A DNA stretch of 64,000 nucleotides, from positions 4,626,908 through 4,690,907 of the forward strand of contig NW_020653750.1 of the NCBI RefSeq assembly GCF_003589595.1. Direction: 5' to 3'. Every line of letters starts with the position of its first letter. Within the stretch, counting starts at the first letter, position 1. The position numbers were made by a program, and so were the translations under genes. Shown here piece after piece: positions 22,901 to 31,200 of the stretch. The notes under the pieces are model-generated. The model had not been told where the DNA came from, made no database searches, and was given only the letters and a program-made list of their open reading frames with translations. The stretch is from Hyposmocoma kahamanoa (lineage: Eukaryota > Arthropoda > Insecta > Lepidoptera > Cosmopterigidae).

Positions 22901-24253
22901 CTGCTCAAATCCTGACTTGAGCACTGTGAAGAGTTCTGGAATACGAGCATATGATGAATACCTTATTTTTCCAAATTGTTTATAACCCATAGGTAATATA
23001 GAATAAGTTTAGCTATTCAAAAGGGAAATGTTGTCAGCCCTCTGGGCACGATGTGCCCTGACACACCCTGGCTGTACCCTGGTACAGCCCTCGAGAAAAC
23101 TTTCTATTTATAAACTTTCTTACATTTTTTAATGTACCTACCTGTTATAGTTTAGCTATTAGTTTGTGTTCATTAAACTACTTGATATGGTTGTAATATA
23201 ATTGTGAACAGCCGATTAAATGTTTCACCTGTAGGTACTACAACTAAAATAATAATGTGAAAACCCTACACTCTAAGCGTTGATGCGTCAAACAGGCGGG
23301 AGCTGCCCTAATTGGGCTATATTATACTATGGGGTGCATGGAAGGAGCCTACCCGTGTGTCGCACCGACATAACACCGACAACCGTCTGCGGTCGGCAAA
23401 CCGACTCAAAACTTCCCCACCGGCCTTTTTCGGGGTCATTAAAAAAGCCTTTGTCAAGGCTCAGACCTCATGGTGTACAAAAATCTTCGCTATCTCTCTG
23501 AACCACGGCCACGTTGAACGTTGTTTCTATTAATGTAGAAAGGTTTTCGGACGACAAATCTGTAATCCTTTCGGAAATGGGCCTCAAGTCGATGTCTTGG
23601 CCTGTGTGCCCCTACTCCTGCACACGCGAGTACCTGCACAACGCCACTGATAATGCCGTGTCAGTCACTGAGTAGGTAGTAGAGTCGAACACGCTAAGAA
23701 GATTATACTATGCCATATTACGTACAGTAGTTATATTCCGAACCATGGTTACATAGTAATCTACATATTTGTGATTATATATCTGAATTATTATTAACGT
23801 AATTTCGTATAAAAATTTCAAGTTGCTTTATAGCTGGGGGTTTTTGGGGTCGTATTCCAGAACTCTACTCAATGCTCGACTGTTATTCTAAGAACAGTTG
23901 ATTTGATGAAATAGTCCTCGTATTTAAATTACAAACAGTTTTACAGTGAATGCACGATTAATAATTATATCATTGTTTCAGAGAGTTCAACAGTAACATC
24001 AGATGAAGAAGGTGAGGCGGAAGAATCAGGCTATGCATCGCTAGAACGGTTCCTTACGGCCTTTGGTTTGTCTCAATACATTCAAAAGTTCAAAGATGAG
24101 CAAATAGACCTCGACGCCCTAATGTTGCTCACTGAAAGCGACATGAAGTCTCTAGGTCTACCCCTAGGACCGTATAGGAAATTAGTAAATGCTGTACACG
24201 AGAGGAAACAAGCTTTGTCACACCCTGGAGCTATGATTGATACCGCTATATAA
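4956..24253 (+). CDS. Sans: Sans/USH1G-like ankyrin + SAM scaffold protein, complete, 9 coding exons
   Basis: Join 4956-4978, 11433-11576, 16325-16546, 17047-17270, 18221-18378, 19077-19246, 19978-20100, 22594-22748, 23982-24253. Every junction is GT..AG, the phases match, and the total of 1491 nt gives 496 residues plus stop. The protein starts MTTNRFHK. Ankyrin repeats cover about residues 30-126 (for example [12 protein letters not shown]). A Lys/Glu-rich, probably coiled-coil segment covers about 130-180. A low-complexity central region follows, then a SAM domain at about 425-485 ([22 protein letters not shown]). The C-terminus DTAI fits a class I PDZ ligand. In the USH1G/ANKS4B family this layout makes a cytoplasmic scaffold that binds harmonin- and myosin-VII-type partners in actin-rich protrusions and sensory cells. 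The recognition rests on domain order and N-terminal similarity recalled from insect Sans; no search was run. ANKS4B is the alternative vertebrate name. Confidence 0.93.
7068..7398 (-). repeat. Repeat B copy, reverse orientation
   Basis: The copy runs from the diverged 3' end (GTGACGGGATGAACAA) to the 5' block AAGGAGCTCTGCTGCTAC. It lies in Sans intron 1. Extra unrelated bases lie between the body and the 5' block near 7322-7370. Confidence 0.8.
8087..8736 (+). mobile_element. Mariner-like element, internally deleted copy
   Basis: The ends are near-identical inverted repeats (AGGGCGCAC.ATAAGTTTCC and its reverse before GCGCCCCACGTA), flanked by TA. It encodes the N-terminal helix-turn-helix part of a mariner transposase ([16 protein letters not shown], later [17 protein letters not shown]) with stops, then jumps at about 8635 from the TDR region to the C-terminal EYFEKQ. 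The related copy at 58381-59638 is about 600 bp longer. It cannot encode an active enzyme. Confidence 0.9.
9065..9480 (+). mobile_element. Non-LTR retrotransposon ORF2 C-terminal fragment
   Basis: It encodes a LINE tail with [16 protein letters not shown], then [20 protein letters not shown] and, after a frame change near 9340, FKPRVNRHL. This is the post-RT region seen in many lepidopteran CR1/jockey-like elements. It is truncated and frameshifted, and lies in Sans intron 1. Confidence 0.75.
9931..10144. mobile_element. MITE-like inverted-repeat element
   Basis: The outer arms ACACATCAAAAGTGTCTAGG and the following GATCAAGT are mirrored at 10116-10144 (ACTTGATCCCTAGG..TTTTGATG). The arms are about 28 bases with small mismatches, and the interior is AT-rich with no ORF. 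Confidence 0.7.
10505..10801 (+). repeat. Repeat B copy
   Basis: It starts AGAGTTCCTTGTGAAAGAG and ends ACTTGCTATTATAAAAG, followed by A-rich DNA. It lies in Sans intron 1. Confidence 0.85.
11433..11576 (+). CDS. Sans: Sans exon 2 (first ankyrin region)
   Basis: The acceptor TTATTTACAG ends at 11432 and the donor GTAAGTG starts at 11577. It enters with the last base of a codon and ends with two bases of a Gly codon. It encodes [18 protein letters not shown] and the first ankyrin repeat, with the signature [11 protein letters not shown] followed by LRLLCGRG. Confidence 0.93.
11614..12911 (+). mobile_element. Mariner element (Hsmar/cecropia-like), nearly intact
   Basis: It is about 1.3 kb. 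The terminal inverted repeats AGGGGTTAAAGTATGAAAT and their reverse complement are 23 of 23 identical, next to TA dinucleotides. The transposase starts at 11799 ([17 protein letters not shown]), with the WFKRFRDGN region and the catalytic blocks [22 protein letters not shown] and [14 protein letters not shown] (D,D,D with mariner spacing). A 22-bp duplication around 12092-12126 (TTGCGCCAAATCA twice) breaks the frame into 11799-12131 and 12115-12831, so this copy is not functional as it stands. Confidence 0.92.
13925..14265 (-). mobile_element. Non-LTR retrotransposon ORF2 C-terminal fragment
   Basis: The minus frame gives [25 protein letters not shown], then [12 protein letters not shown] and, out of frame, the RTAKEWNSLP-type end. 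It is a lepidopteran LINE tail of the same class as 9065-9480. It is frameshifted and truncated. Confidence 0.65.
14412..14630 (+). mobile_element. SINE family A copy
   Basis: The head GCCTTCGTGGCCGAACAG is followed by a broken B-box region (GGTTGCACTCC), then TTTGGGTGTAATTTGTGG and GTCCATGGTACCCGC, and ends in TTATTATTATT. No repeat B follows. Confidence 0.8.
15081..15279 (-). repeat. Repeat B copy, 5'-truncated
   Basis: The reverse orientation gives ACAAGTCATGCACCTTTTGG, GCAGTATCAGTGCCACTCAG and AATTTCACCAGCA. It lies in Sans intron 2. Confidence 0.8.
16325..16546 (+). CDS. Sans: Sans exon 3 (ankyrin repeats 2 and 3)
   Basis: The acceptor CTCCTTTCAG ends at 16324 and the donor GTAAGTTT starts at 16547. 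It encodes a canonical ankyrin helix pair [20 protein letters not shown] and a third, degenerate repeat ([18 protein letters not shown]). It ends with AA of a Lys codon. Confidence 0.95.
17047..17270 (+). CDS. Sans: Sans exon 4 (charged coiled-coil region)
   Basis: The acceptor AATTACAG ends at 17046 and the donor GTAAGATT starts at 17271. It is a Lys/Glu/Gln-rich stretch ([19 protein letters not shown]) of coiled-coil character, followed by the conserved-looking [14 protein letters not shown]. It ends in phase 1. Confidence 0.93.
17951..17978. repeat. Perfect 28-bp palindrome
   Basis: The centre is GATAATTATC, in a very AT-rich part of Sans intron 4 (17271-18220). It has no spacer. The rest of that intron shows no other supported feature; the ORF-like stretch 17632-17886 on the minus strand is probably chance. 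Confidence 0.85.
18221..18378 (+). CDS. Sans: Sans exon 5
   Basis: The acceptor AATTTATACAG ends at 18220 and the donor GTTGGTG starts at 18379 (weaker than consensus). It encodes [19 protein letters not shown] and ends DDFK in phase 0. The last roughly 20 coding bases and the donor are repeated 149 bp downstream (see the tandem repeat entry). Read-through of the donor would add 15 codons and then a TGA at 18424-18426. Confidence 0.9.
18364..18645 (+). repeat. 149-bp tandem duplication spanning the exon 5 donor of Sans
   Basis: The block starting ACTGATGACTTCAAGG at 18364 recurs at 18513. It carries the last codons of exon 5, the GT donor, the TGA that would end a retained-intron product, and roughly 110 bases of intron, with few mismatches up to about 18645. 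The second copy is in the intron and lacks the rest of the exon. Confidence 0.9.
19077..19246 (+). CDS. Sans: Sans exon 6
   Basis: The acceptor TTAATTTCAG ends at 19076 and the donor GTATATAC starts at 19247. It encodes a Ser/Gly/Thr-rich central segment including [18 protein letters not shown]. It starts in phase 0 and ends with AG of an Arg codon. Confidence 0.88.
19978..20100 (+). CDS. Sans: Sans exon 7
   Basis: The acceptor GATTGTGTAG ends at 19977 and the donor GTGAGCC starts at 20101. It encodes [20 protein letters not shown] and, near the end, [10 protein letters not shown]. The in-frame entry completes AG+G (Arg), and it ends with AG. Confidence 0.9.
20101..22593 (+). other. Sans intron 7
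   Basis: It is 2.5 kb. It contains the 269-bp imperfect tandem duplication listed next and no recognised mobile element. A short T-tract region and a GC-richer patch (20260-20420) show no coding signature I trust. Confidence 0.6.
21500..21982. repeat. Diverged 269-bp tandem duplication
   Basis: TATTTTAGTTCTTCGAC, AATTAAAATAAT, GTCAATTTAAT and CCAACGGATT-type blocks occur in order at about 21500-21768 and 21770-21982. On the minus strand the first copy is an 86-codon open frame with a hydrophobic segment; the second copy is interrupted. Confidence 0.75.
22594..22748 (+). CDS. Sans: Sans exon 8
   Basis: The acceptor TCTCGTACAG ends at 22593 and the donor GTGAGGG starts at 22749. It encodes a Gly/Ser/Ala-rich linker ([16 protein letters not shown], then [13 protein letters not shown]) and ends WNTPHS in phase 1. 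A longer open frame extends 5' of the acceptor to 22442, but splice phase and composition favour the shorter exon. Confidence 0.85.
22822..22946. mobile_element. Foldback MITE (family M)
   Basis: Inverted ends TCGTATTCCAGAACTCT and AGAGTTCTGGAATACGA enclose a second pair of complementary CTTGAG/ATACTCAA blocks. It is non-coding and lies in Sans intron 8. Related copies lie at 23850 (half) and 56519-56692. Confidence 0.85.
23850..23935. mobile_element. MITE family M, half copy
   Basis: Only the left end (TCGTATTCCAGAACTCTAC, then TCAATGCTCGA) is clear; the right end is missing or decayed near GTCCTCGTATTTAAAT. It lies 130 bases upstream of Sans exon 9. Confidence 0.65.
23982..24253 (+). CDS. 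Sans: Sans exon 9: SAM domain and C-terminus
   Basis: The acceptor TTGTTTCAG ends at 23981; the TAA stop is at 24251-24253. An acidic lead-in ([12 protein letters not shown]) precedes a SAM domain ([38 protein letters not shown]). The final residues DTAI match the S/T-x-hydrophobic PDZ-binding consensus expected for Sans family proteins. No clear AATAAA follows in the next 150 bases. Confidence 0.95.
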
Positions 24254-24415
24254 TTAGTTTTAAGTAAATGAGGTGTAAAGGTAAAATGCTCTCATTTTTA
24301 TTGATCGTATATAATGTGCACTTCATCTTTCGATCTTAAGCGTGTATTGAGTGCTTTAAAACGGAGTGAATAGACATAAACCGCTGGGTCAGACACGCAA
24401 AACACGTTATACTTA

Positions 24416-24689
24416 AGTAGAACTCCTTGTTAAAGAGTTCGTCCTGGGTAGCACTGCCACCTTACCTATTTCTGCCGCCAAGCAGTAATGTCAGCATTAC
24501 TGTGTTCCGGTTTTAAAGGGAAAGGGTACTGGTGAAATTACAGGCACATGGTGACGGGCGCACTGGCAGTGCCCTCAGATTTTTGCTATTTAAAGCACTG
24601 AGTGGCACTGCAACTGTTATGAACAGGCGTGTAGCTTACCATCAGGCGCACGACTTGTTCGTCCCGTCACCTGTTATTATAAAAAAAAA
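24416..24689 (+). repeat. Repeat B copy
   Basis: It starts GTAGAACTCCTTGTTAAAG and ends CACCTGTTATTATAAAAAA. It has a short internal deletion after CAGGCACATGG. It lies just downstream of the Sans stop codon. Confidence 0.85.
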
Positions 24690-24738
24690 GTACTTGTCTA
24701 CCTACGAATACTATATATGATATGGTGTAAACGGCTAG

Positions 24739-25375
24739 TGTCCTTGTGCCACCCGAGCTCCTCCGAAAATCCCGACAGTTGGTATTATAAAAAAAATCTC
24801 GACGTCCTTCCTCTGGGCTTGTGTGTATAGTGCCTAACCCAACCTTTTGGTTATACGGGAAGGGCACTATTACCTACCTATATAAGCAAGCCTGCACAGG
24901 GACCTTATTAGTCAAACAAACCGTTAGAGTGTCAGAGTACGCTCTTGATTTTGAGCTTAACGAGTTTTCGGGATTGACCGACTTTGTGCGTTGAGAGTGC
25001 TTCGCTAGCTTACCTACAAACCGTAATAGCCCAGTAAGCGCCCAGACGCGAAAGTTTTCGTGCGGCCGCCGCGCGGTGACCGCCAGTTACCACCTTTCAC
25101 GTACTTTAATGGCGAATCAAAATTTTATTTACTAGGCAACAACAATTAAAATTCCTCGGAATAAAATAACCGCCGTGTCGCGCGGCCGCCGCGCCGTGTA
25201 GACCGGAGACATGCCAGCCTCTCATTTAAGGTAAAACGTAAAACCTAAATAAATAGAGCGTATTTTGCCGTGACAGTTCGGTCTCTGCGCGGCGTGAGCG
25301 CAATGAAGTTCGTGTGCAATAAACGCGCCCTAAATATTGTCCAGTTTATGTGAAGTTATTGTATCTTTGTATATA
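24739..25375 (+). other. LTR- or promoter-like GC-rich block
   Basis: It begins TGTCCTTGTGCC, has a TATA box (CCTATATAAGCAAG near 24878), two near-identical GC cores containing GCGGCCGC at 25062 and 25182, and AATAAA motifs downstream. The layout resembles a solo LTR, but no target duplication or second LTR was identified. A minus-strand ORF at 25422-25658 next to it is unidentified. Confidence 0.3.
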
Positions 25376-25640
25376 GTTGCTCTTGACCATTGGTAGGGTA
25401 GAGACATTGTGGGTTCTGACTCTACCGTGTCCATGTCCGACCCTTTTCTAGCCTGTTCACCTGCTGTAAGAGCCACTGCGTCCTTTGTTCCACTGTAGAG
25501 TTACGTTGTTGTGTATAATAAGCACTAATTAAGCGGTGGTTAAGCTCACGCCTGTCGAGAGCTTGCTTTGCATTATTTTTTATGAAATTTTGCAAAAAAA
25601 ATTTTGCGAATTGACAGCTTGGTGAAGACATGTCGTACCT

Positions 25641-25767
25641 CTCATGGAAGAATGGCATAAGTGGAGTTACGTCAAAAACGTTTGTTGCTCCATTAGATAA
25701 AATAATTAGTCGAAAAAGTTTAATAAACGTTTTTGACGTAACTCCATTTATGCCATTCTTTCATGAG
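25641..25767. repeat. Long inverted repeat (foldback element)
   Basis: CTCATGGAAGAATGGCATAA, then GTGGAGTTACGTCAAAAACG, is mirrored as CGTTTTTGACGTAACTCCA and TTATGCCATTCTTTCATGAG. The arms are about 43 bp with one to two mismatches around a roughly 40-base loop. Confidence 0.9.
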
Positions 25768-27593
25768 CGTTGTTTGTCATGATAAGCTTGCTGGTCAAGC
25801 TAATTTAAACAATATTGTTTATTAAAATAAGTTCTTAATATAGTTTACATTGTATGTTCTAAAAACTCATTGATTTATTTCTATTCAACCAGTTTTAACG
25901 TAAATAAATTAATACATACACGACAAAGACAAGTGAAGATTGAGTCGAAAGATGCAATGCATTCACCAAGTTTGACGTGTTGAATTTATATACATGTATA
26001 TGAACACTGAATTAAGCGAATTGTTTAAGTGTAATAATTACCTAGCATTTAGATTGGTTGCCTAGAGAAATAGGCTCTTTGAAAAATGCATAAAGCTAAT
26101 CCAATCTATTTGACGCGGGCAACTTTACAATTTTCTTATTTTAGGCAACCAAGTTAAAAATACAGCAATTTTATCTTCAAAACTTATCTTTGTAGCACCT
26201 GAGTAATTATCATGTTCAATTACTATTACCGAAAAGAGGCACAATTTTGGTCCCTCTCTTTTATGACGCATTGTCTTAAATTGTTCTATATATTAATAAC
26301 CTTTTGACAATAGTGTAGACTTAACGTCTTTTGCACCTTGTGTTGTTTTTCCCTATATTGTTTCTAAAGAATGTGATTGTTTTATTATGAAGTGCTTTGT
26401 ACAGGTTTGCTCACAATTGTGATACATTGTCATTCCATCCAGTGTTCGTTCAATATCGCCATATTTAAATATTTTTGTACAAAGATGAATTAAATATACA
26501 TTTTTTAACATACAGAATATTTTTATTTTTTTAAATCCTTGTGATATTTTGGTTTTAAATGAAAACACGTTATAATTTTACAATTTTTATTTTGGACATT
26601 TTAAATACAATTGGAAAATAATTCTAAAAAAATCTCTATTATTGTTACCCGAATTTAGAACCTAAATTAATTAATTTACAAAAGCTCCGTGGACCTACAT
26701 TATCGTCCTTATTATTTGACATTATTCTGACTAAATAAAATACAAATCATAATAATGTGTACTTGAGTAGGCCTTACCAAAACGACGGACGTTTATCCTC
26801 AGTCATATTCACCTACATTACCAAGTGGTACACATGAAAGAAATTAAAATATATGTTACAAAATATATCATATTTCTTCCGATCATACAGAATTTACCTT
26901 ATGTTATTGACCTTCCAATTTTAATTCTAAAAGTATTAAAAACGTAATATTCAACTACACAGTATGCTAAATAAGTTATAAGTAACGGATATGTTTATTC
27001 TGATTTTCAGTAGTAATGAGCATTTATTTTACGAGAGAAGGCACTATCTTCAATTTCGTTTTAATAATCACCTTCCATTGAATCCACGCAATAGTCCCAG
27101 GTCTTATTTAAATACTAAAATATTTTGTTTGATTGCAATAAACTTATGGCTCGTGGACGCTACTTACTCCTAATTACAAATACTTATTCATTTAAGTACA
27201 CCTTGTTAAATTATTAACTATAATTCGTAAGTTTGTTCGAAAACGAAACATCGCAAACGCGGAAGTTTCCAAGAGACCAGTGGTGTTAGAGTTTCGTAAA
27301 GCCGTGCCCAGAGACCAACTAGCAATCATTCGCTTCTGTTTGGTGACAAATTCAAGTTCGCAGAACGACGCTAGCTATGCCATATAAAAAGTGCCAATAG
27401 TTAAGTTTTATCACTTGATCACCAGATTCGGGCCACCCATTTAACAAAAGCAGTGTATGATGATTTGAGATATAGCAAAGTTCACGCAAAAACGAAAGTC
27501 ATGGGTTGTGGCGTCATACACTGTAACGGCATCGGTCGAAACTCGTAACCATATTGTTTCTTTGTGTCCTATCCGTGTTCACAAACACCCGCG
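25768..27593. other. Intergenic DNA between convergent genes
   Basis: AT-rich sequence with no gene or element recognised. It would include the 3' UTR of the claudin-like gene (minus strand) near 27593. Several AATAAA/TTTATT motifs occur, but none is decisive. Confidence 0.5.
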
Positions 27594-28229
27594 CTAATAC
27601 ATGAATGCTAAATACAAATTGTTTTTGGAAGATTTCCTCTTTTTATTGTACTTCCACCTCAGATGGTTTAATCTACAGCTATCATCTTGATAGTACGTAT
27701 ACTCCGGATAGGGAATGTACGCGCCCGTGACCGGGTCTATAGGAACCATGATCGGCAAATCCGACATCGAGACGGGCCGGCCCTCGTGCCTCTCGTACCT
27801 CTCGTATGAGGACTCCGAGTCGTAGCCTTTCGGCTCCGCGTACTGAGGGCTGCTGCACTCGTTTTGGTTCTCGATTTCGTGACTTTGATTACAGACCGGC
27901 ACGCTTCGGCTCGTGTCTGCCGATATGTTGGACCGCGACCTGAGTATGGGTCGAGTCGACGAAAAGTCGGTGGAATGCTGAAGGCTCTTCGACCTAGTCC
28001 GGAGCGTCTGATTGGGTGTTTCGTCTATGCGCGAGAGCGTATGACGTCGGACCGGTCGATAGACTTTCCTATCACCCAGTTTGGGGCGCTTGATCTTCCT
28101 GTGCGAGTTGTACGTTTCAAGGGAGGAGATGGAGGGTTGGTGGGCGGGGGAGGGGTTGCGCGCGGGTGCCTGCGGGGCGGGGGCGTTGGCGAAGTGCGCC
28201 GCCACGAGGTCCCTCATCTGGTCGCATGC
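27594..28229 (-). CDS. 211-codon in-frame extension after the TGA (putative readthrough tail)
   Basis: The frame continues without a stop from the codon after TGA to a stop at 27594-27596. The first residues are ACDQMRDLVAAHFANAPAP. It holds Pro/Ala-rich, Arg/Ser-rich and acidic Tyr-rich segments, and near the end PIDPVTGAYIPYPEYTYYQ followed by a basic patch (NKKRKSSKNN). No membrane segment is seen. An internal ATG at 28217 could instead start a separate ORF of 207 codons. No acceptor between the TGA and this ATG keeps the phase: the AG just before the ATG would force another frame. Part of the region is GC-rich, where open frames last longer by chance, and the opposite strand is also open for 168 codons, so coding status is likely but not certain. 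Confidence 0.55.
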   Translation of the reverse strand, partial: ACDQMRDLVAAHFANAPAPQAPARNPSPAHQPSISSLETYNSHRKIKRPKLGDRKVYRPVRRHTLSRIDETPNQTLRTRSKSLQHSTDFSSTRPILRSRSNISADTSRSVPVCNQSHEIENQNECSSPQYAEPKGYDSESSYERYERHEGRPVSMSDLPIMVPIDPVTGAYIPYPEYTYYQDDSCRLNHLRWKYNKKRKSSKNNLYLAFMY

Positions 28230-31200
28230 TCAGTAGTTGTATGGCCCGTATTGCGAGCCGTGATAGTAAGGGCCGGGATACGCCTGCGGCGGCGGATACC
28301 CGGCATACGCGTACTGCTGCTTTTGCGGATACACTGGAAACACACAAATGACATATATATTTTTGTATAATGAAAAAGTTTGCAATAATGTACATTTGCT
28401 GATTATTATAATAAATCATTATAAAAATTAACCAACATCTTCATAAAATCATTGATTTAATATCATATTATGTATATATAACGTAGATGTTCCACGTTCC
28501 AATCATGCATTTCCAAGCTGTAAGCACCCATCCATAAATTACATATTCACATAAAAAAAAATCTATTTATCCTACATCTTAGTAAGGTCAGACACAATTG
28601 ATTTCGCTTTTATCTAGTATTTCGTATTTAATAATACAAAATAACACCGGATGCTGCAAATTGCTCAAAGCGAACGAATTATTTTACGCACGCGGTTTTT
28701 TTTTTGTATCGTTTAGGACCTTCGAACTGTCGTGTGGTCCGAGACAATGTTACATACTTCTATTATGATTAAAATCTTTTATTAGAAGCGTTACCCGGCA
28801 TTAGGTACTGCATGTTAAGCGCCTCTTCGCGCTCCCGCTCGCCGCGCAAGCAAATGGCGGCCGAGGAGAACAAGATGGCCGACAGCAGCGACAGCCCCAC
28901 GCCGCACCACGCCACGATGTACGACCAGTCGTACCACACACGGGCATTATCTCGCAATATCTGGTTTATACCCAACCATTGCGGGAGTTGTGTTTTTTTT
29001 TATTTGATTCATATCAATTGACGTTTGAAGGGAAATTTTCAATAATTATGGATTTAGTTCGGTGTATTTAAATTCATTTAGTGGATTATATTCATTATTT
29101 ACAATATAATAGTAACAATTCAAGAAGCATGTTAGTATTGCAGTTGGCGTAAACCAGATATTAAGAAATAGCGCGATTTACAATGCGTTAATCAATGTAG
29201 TCGCACATTCGTCGTCCGTTAACGCAGTAGCCAAGTTTCATAGAAACATGAAAAGAAAGAAAAAGCATTTTGGTTAGTTTAAAGTAGTTATAATATTTTT
29301 TTACATCTAAGTTATTTCTATACTTGGAATTTGAAGTAAAATGTATAAAAGGGTAACTCTACCGCCAAGCGTTATTTTGCCACTACAAAATGGCGGACGC
29401 GCCGCAAAATGGCGGTCTAACCTGGCATAATATACTGCACGTTAGTCTGTTGTTCCCGCCTCTTCTCCTTGGTGAGGCAAATGGCGGCGGAGACGAAAAG
29501 TATTGAGCTCCCGAAGGAGACGCCGACTGCTAACCACGCAATGATGTAGGACCAGTCGTAAGATATCGACGAGTTGTCTTTTAGCACCTATAGTCATGGG
29601 ATAACATTGATTTTCATTAGGTACCATATGGCGCGCTTTTAGGTAAAACGCTAATGTTTCATGAATTTGTCATATTGCGTTGATAGTTCCTGAGATAAAA
29701 ATCATTGCAAAATATGTAGATTGTATGTATATTGTATTAACTCATTGTCTTTTAACTTGCATGCCCCCAAAAAGTTTAAAGATTACGAGGTATTACGCTT
29801 AAATTCCATCATTTTAAAGAATTTTTGTGTACAAAAGGGGGAATCATATGAATCGTCATAGAAAAATAATTACTTTGTGTAAGTATTTGACCATACCTTA
29901 GGCCACTGCTGATAGTATTCCTCGCCTACAACCTTCTCTTTCTCGTAGAATTCTACACCATGCCATAAAGCCATCGCACCAGCGGCTAGCAGACCTTAAA
30001 CATTGACAAACAAGTAAGCATTATAATCAACAAAATAACAAGATTTATAAGGAATCCACATAAGCTCCTATTAATTATATAGGCAGTTGAAAGGACCTAT
30101 ATGGATATTGGTAAACAACGTAAAAACTGTTGCAGGGAATAAATAAGTCATAGTAAAAATATACTCATGGACATATTTAGAGCATCGCATCGTAAAATGG
30201 TGAATTATGATAACAATGTTCATATAACTACTGGCCACACATACCAGAATGTTTAATCGAAATCAAAAGACAGTTCAAGTCATTCTTATTTCAAATTAAA
30301 CGTTTGGTATATGTGGCCCGTGGTTCGTTAAAAACATTGTAATCATAATTTAACCTTATTTTAGGGTGAGTTATTTTTAAAACACCTGAATTAATTCATC
30401 TGGGTGCATTAAGTACTCTTTTAGTAATCTTAAATCACTTCTCTTTACCGTTATATTATAATTGAAAGACATGTATAAATTTTGAGTAAACTTTATTCAC
30501 CCATACAAAAAAAGAAAGTAATGTCATTAGGGTGTAAGGCTGTAAAATTGGGCTCACGAAACATAAAAGCAACTTAAATATTTTAACGTAAAAGTATTCT
30601 CACAAAACAGATCTACAACAGAAATATTTGTTTTACAATTGCAATTTGAAGTAAATTTTGGAAATCTGGTAATATACTCTCATCTACATTTTTAGCGTTA
30701 CTCTAAATATGTCCAAAATTGTCTATGAGAAAACCTTATTTAAACCTAACTTAAATACGAGTTTATATACGTGATGATCAATGTTAAAATAAATATCTAG
30801 TTATACCCCATAATAGCTTATAATGTAGGTCACTGATAAAAGAAACAATACTTACATGTGACAAGCATAAGTATCGCCGTGGCGGTGATGTTGCCTGGAC
30901 TGCGTTTCCAGCAGCCAACTACACCGGTCCAAAAGGCAATAAACAGCGACAGGAACGCCACGATGAATAAAGCCACTGTGGAACGCGCCATGTGCAGCCT
31001 GGAAGATAAATTGTCAAATATTATGTACATAGATATCAAAATTACTTGAGCCTGCTTTAAACGACTTTTTCAACCTATGTATATGCTATTTTTTTTTTAA
31101 GTTTTAAAGATTATTGGATATTTTCCAGAGTTACTCTGGCATCACCAGGTGTTGAAATCGATAGAAACAATTTTTTTGTATGCATCATTGAACGCGACGC

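Noticed and set aside
25422..25658. 78-codon minus-strand frame as a host gene
   Set aside because: It partly overlaps the foldback arm at 25641 and has no recognised domain or splice partner.
27864..28370. 168-codon plus-strand open frame
   Set aside because: It is the antisense shadow of the claudin-like last exon and its GC-rich extension; it has no domain, and its reading is Gly/Arg/Val-rich as expected from the complement.
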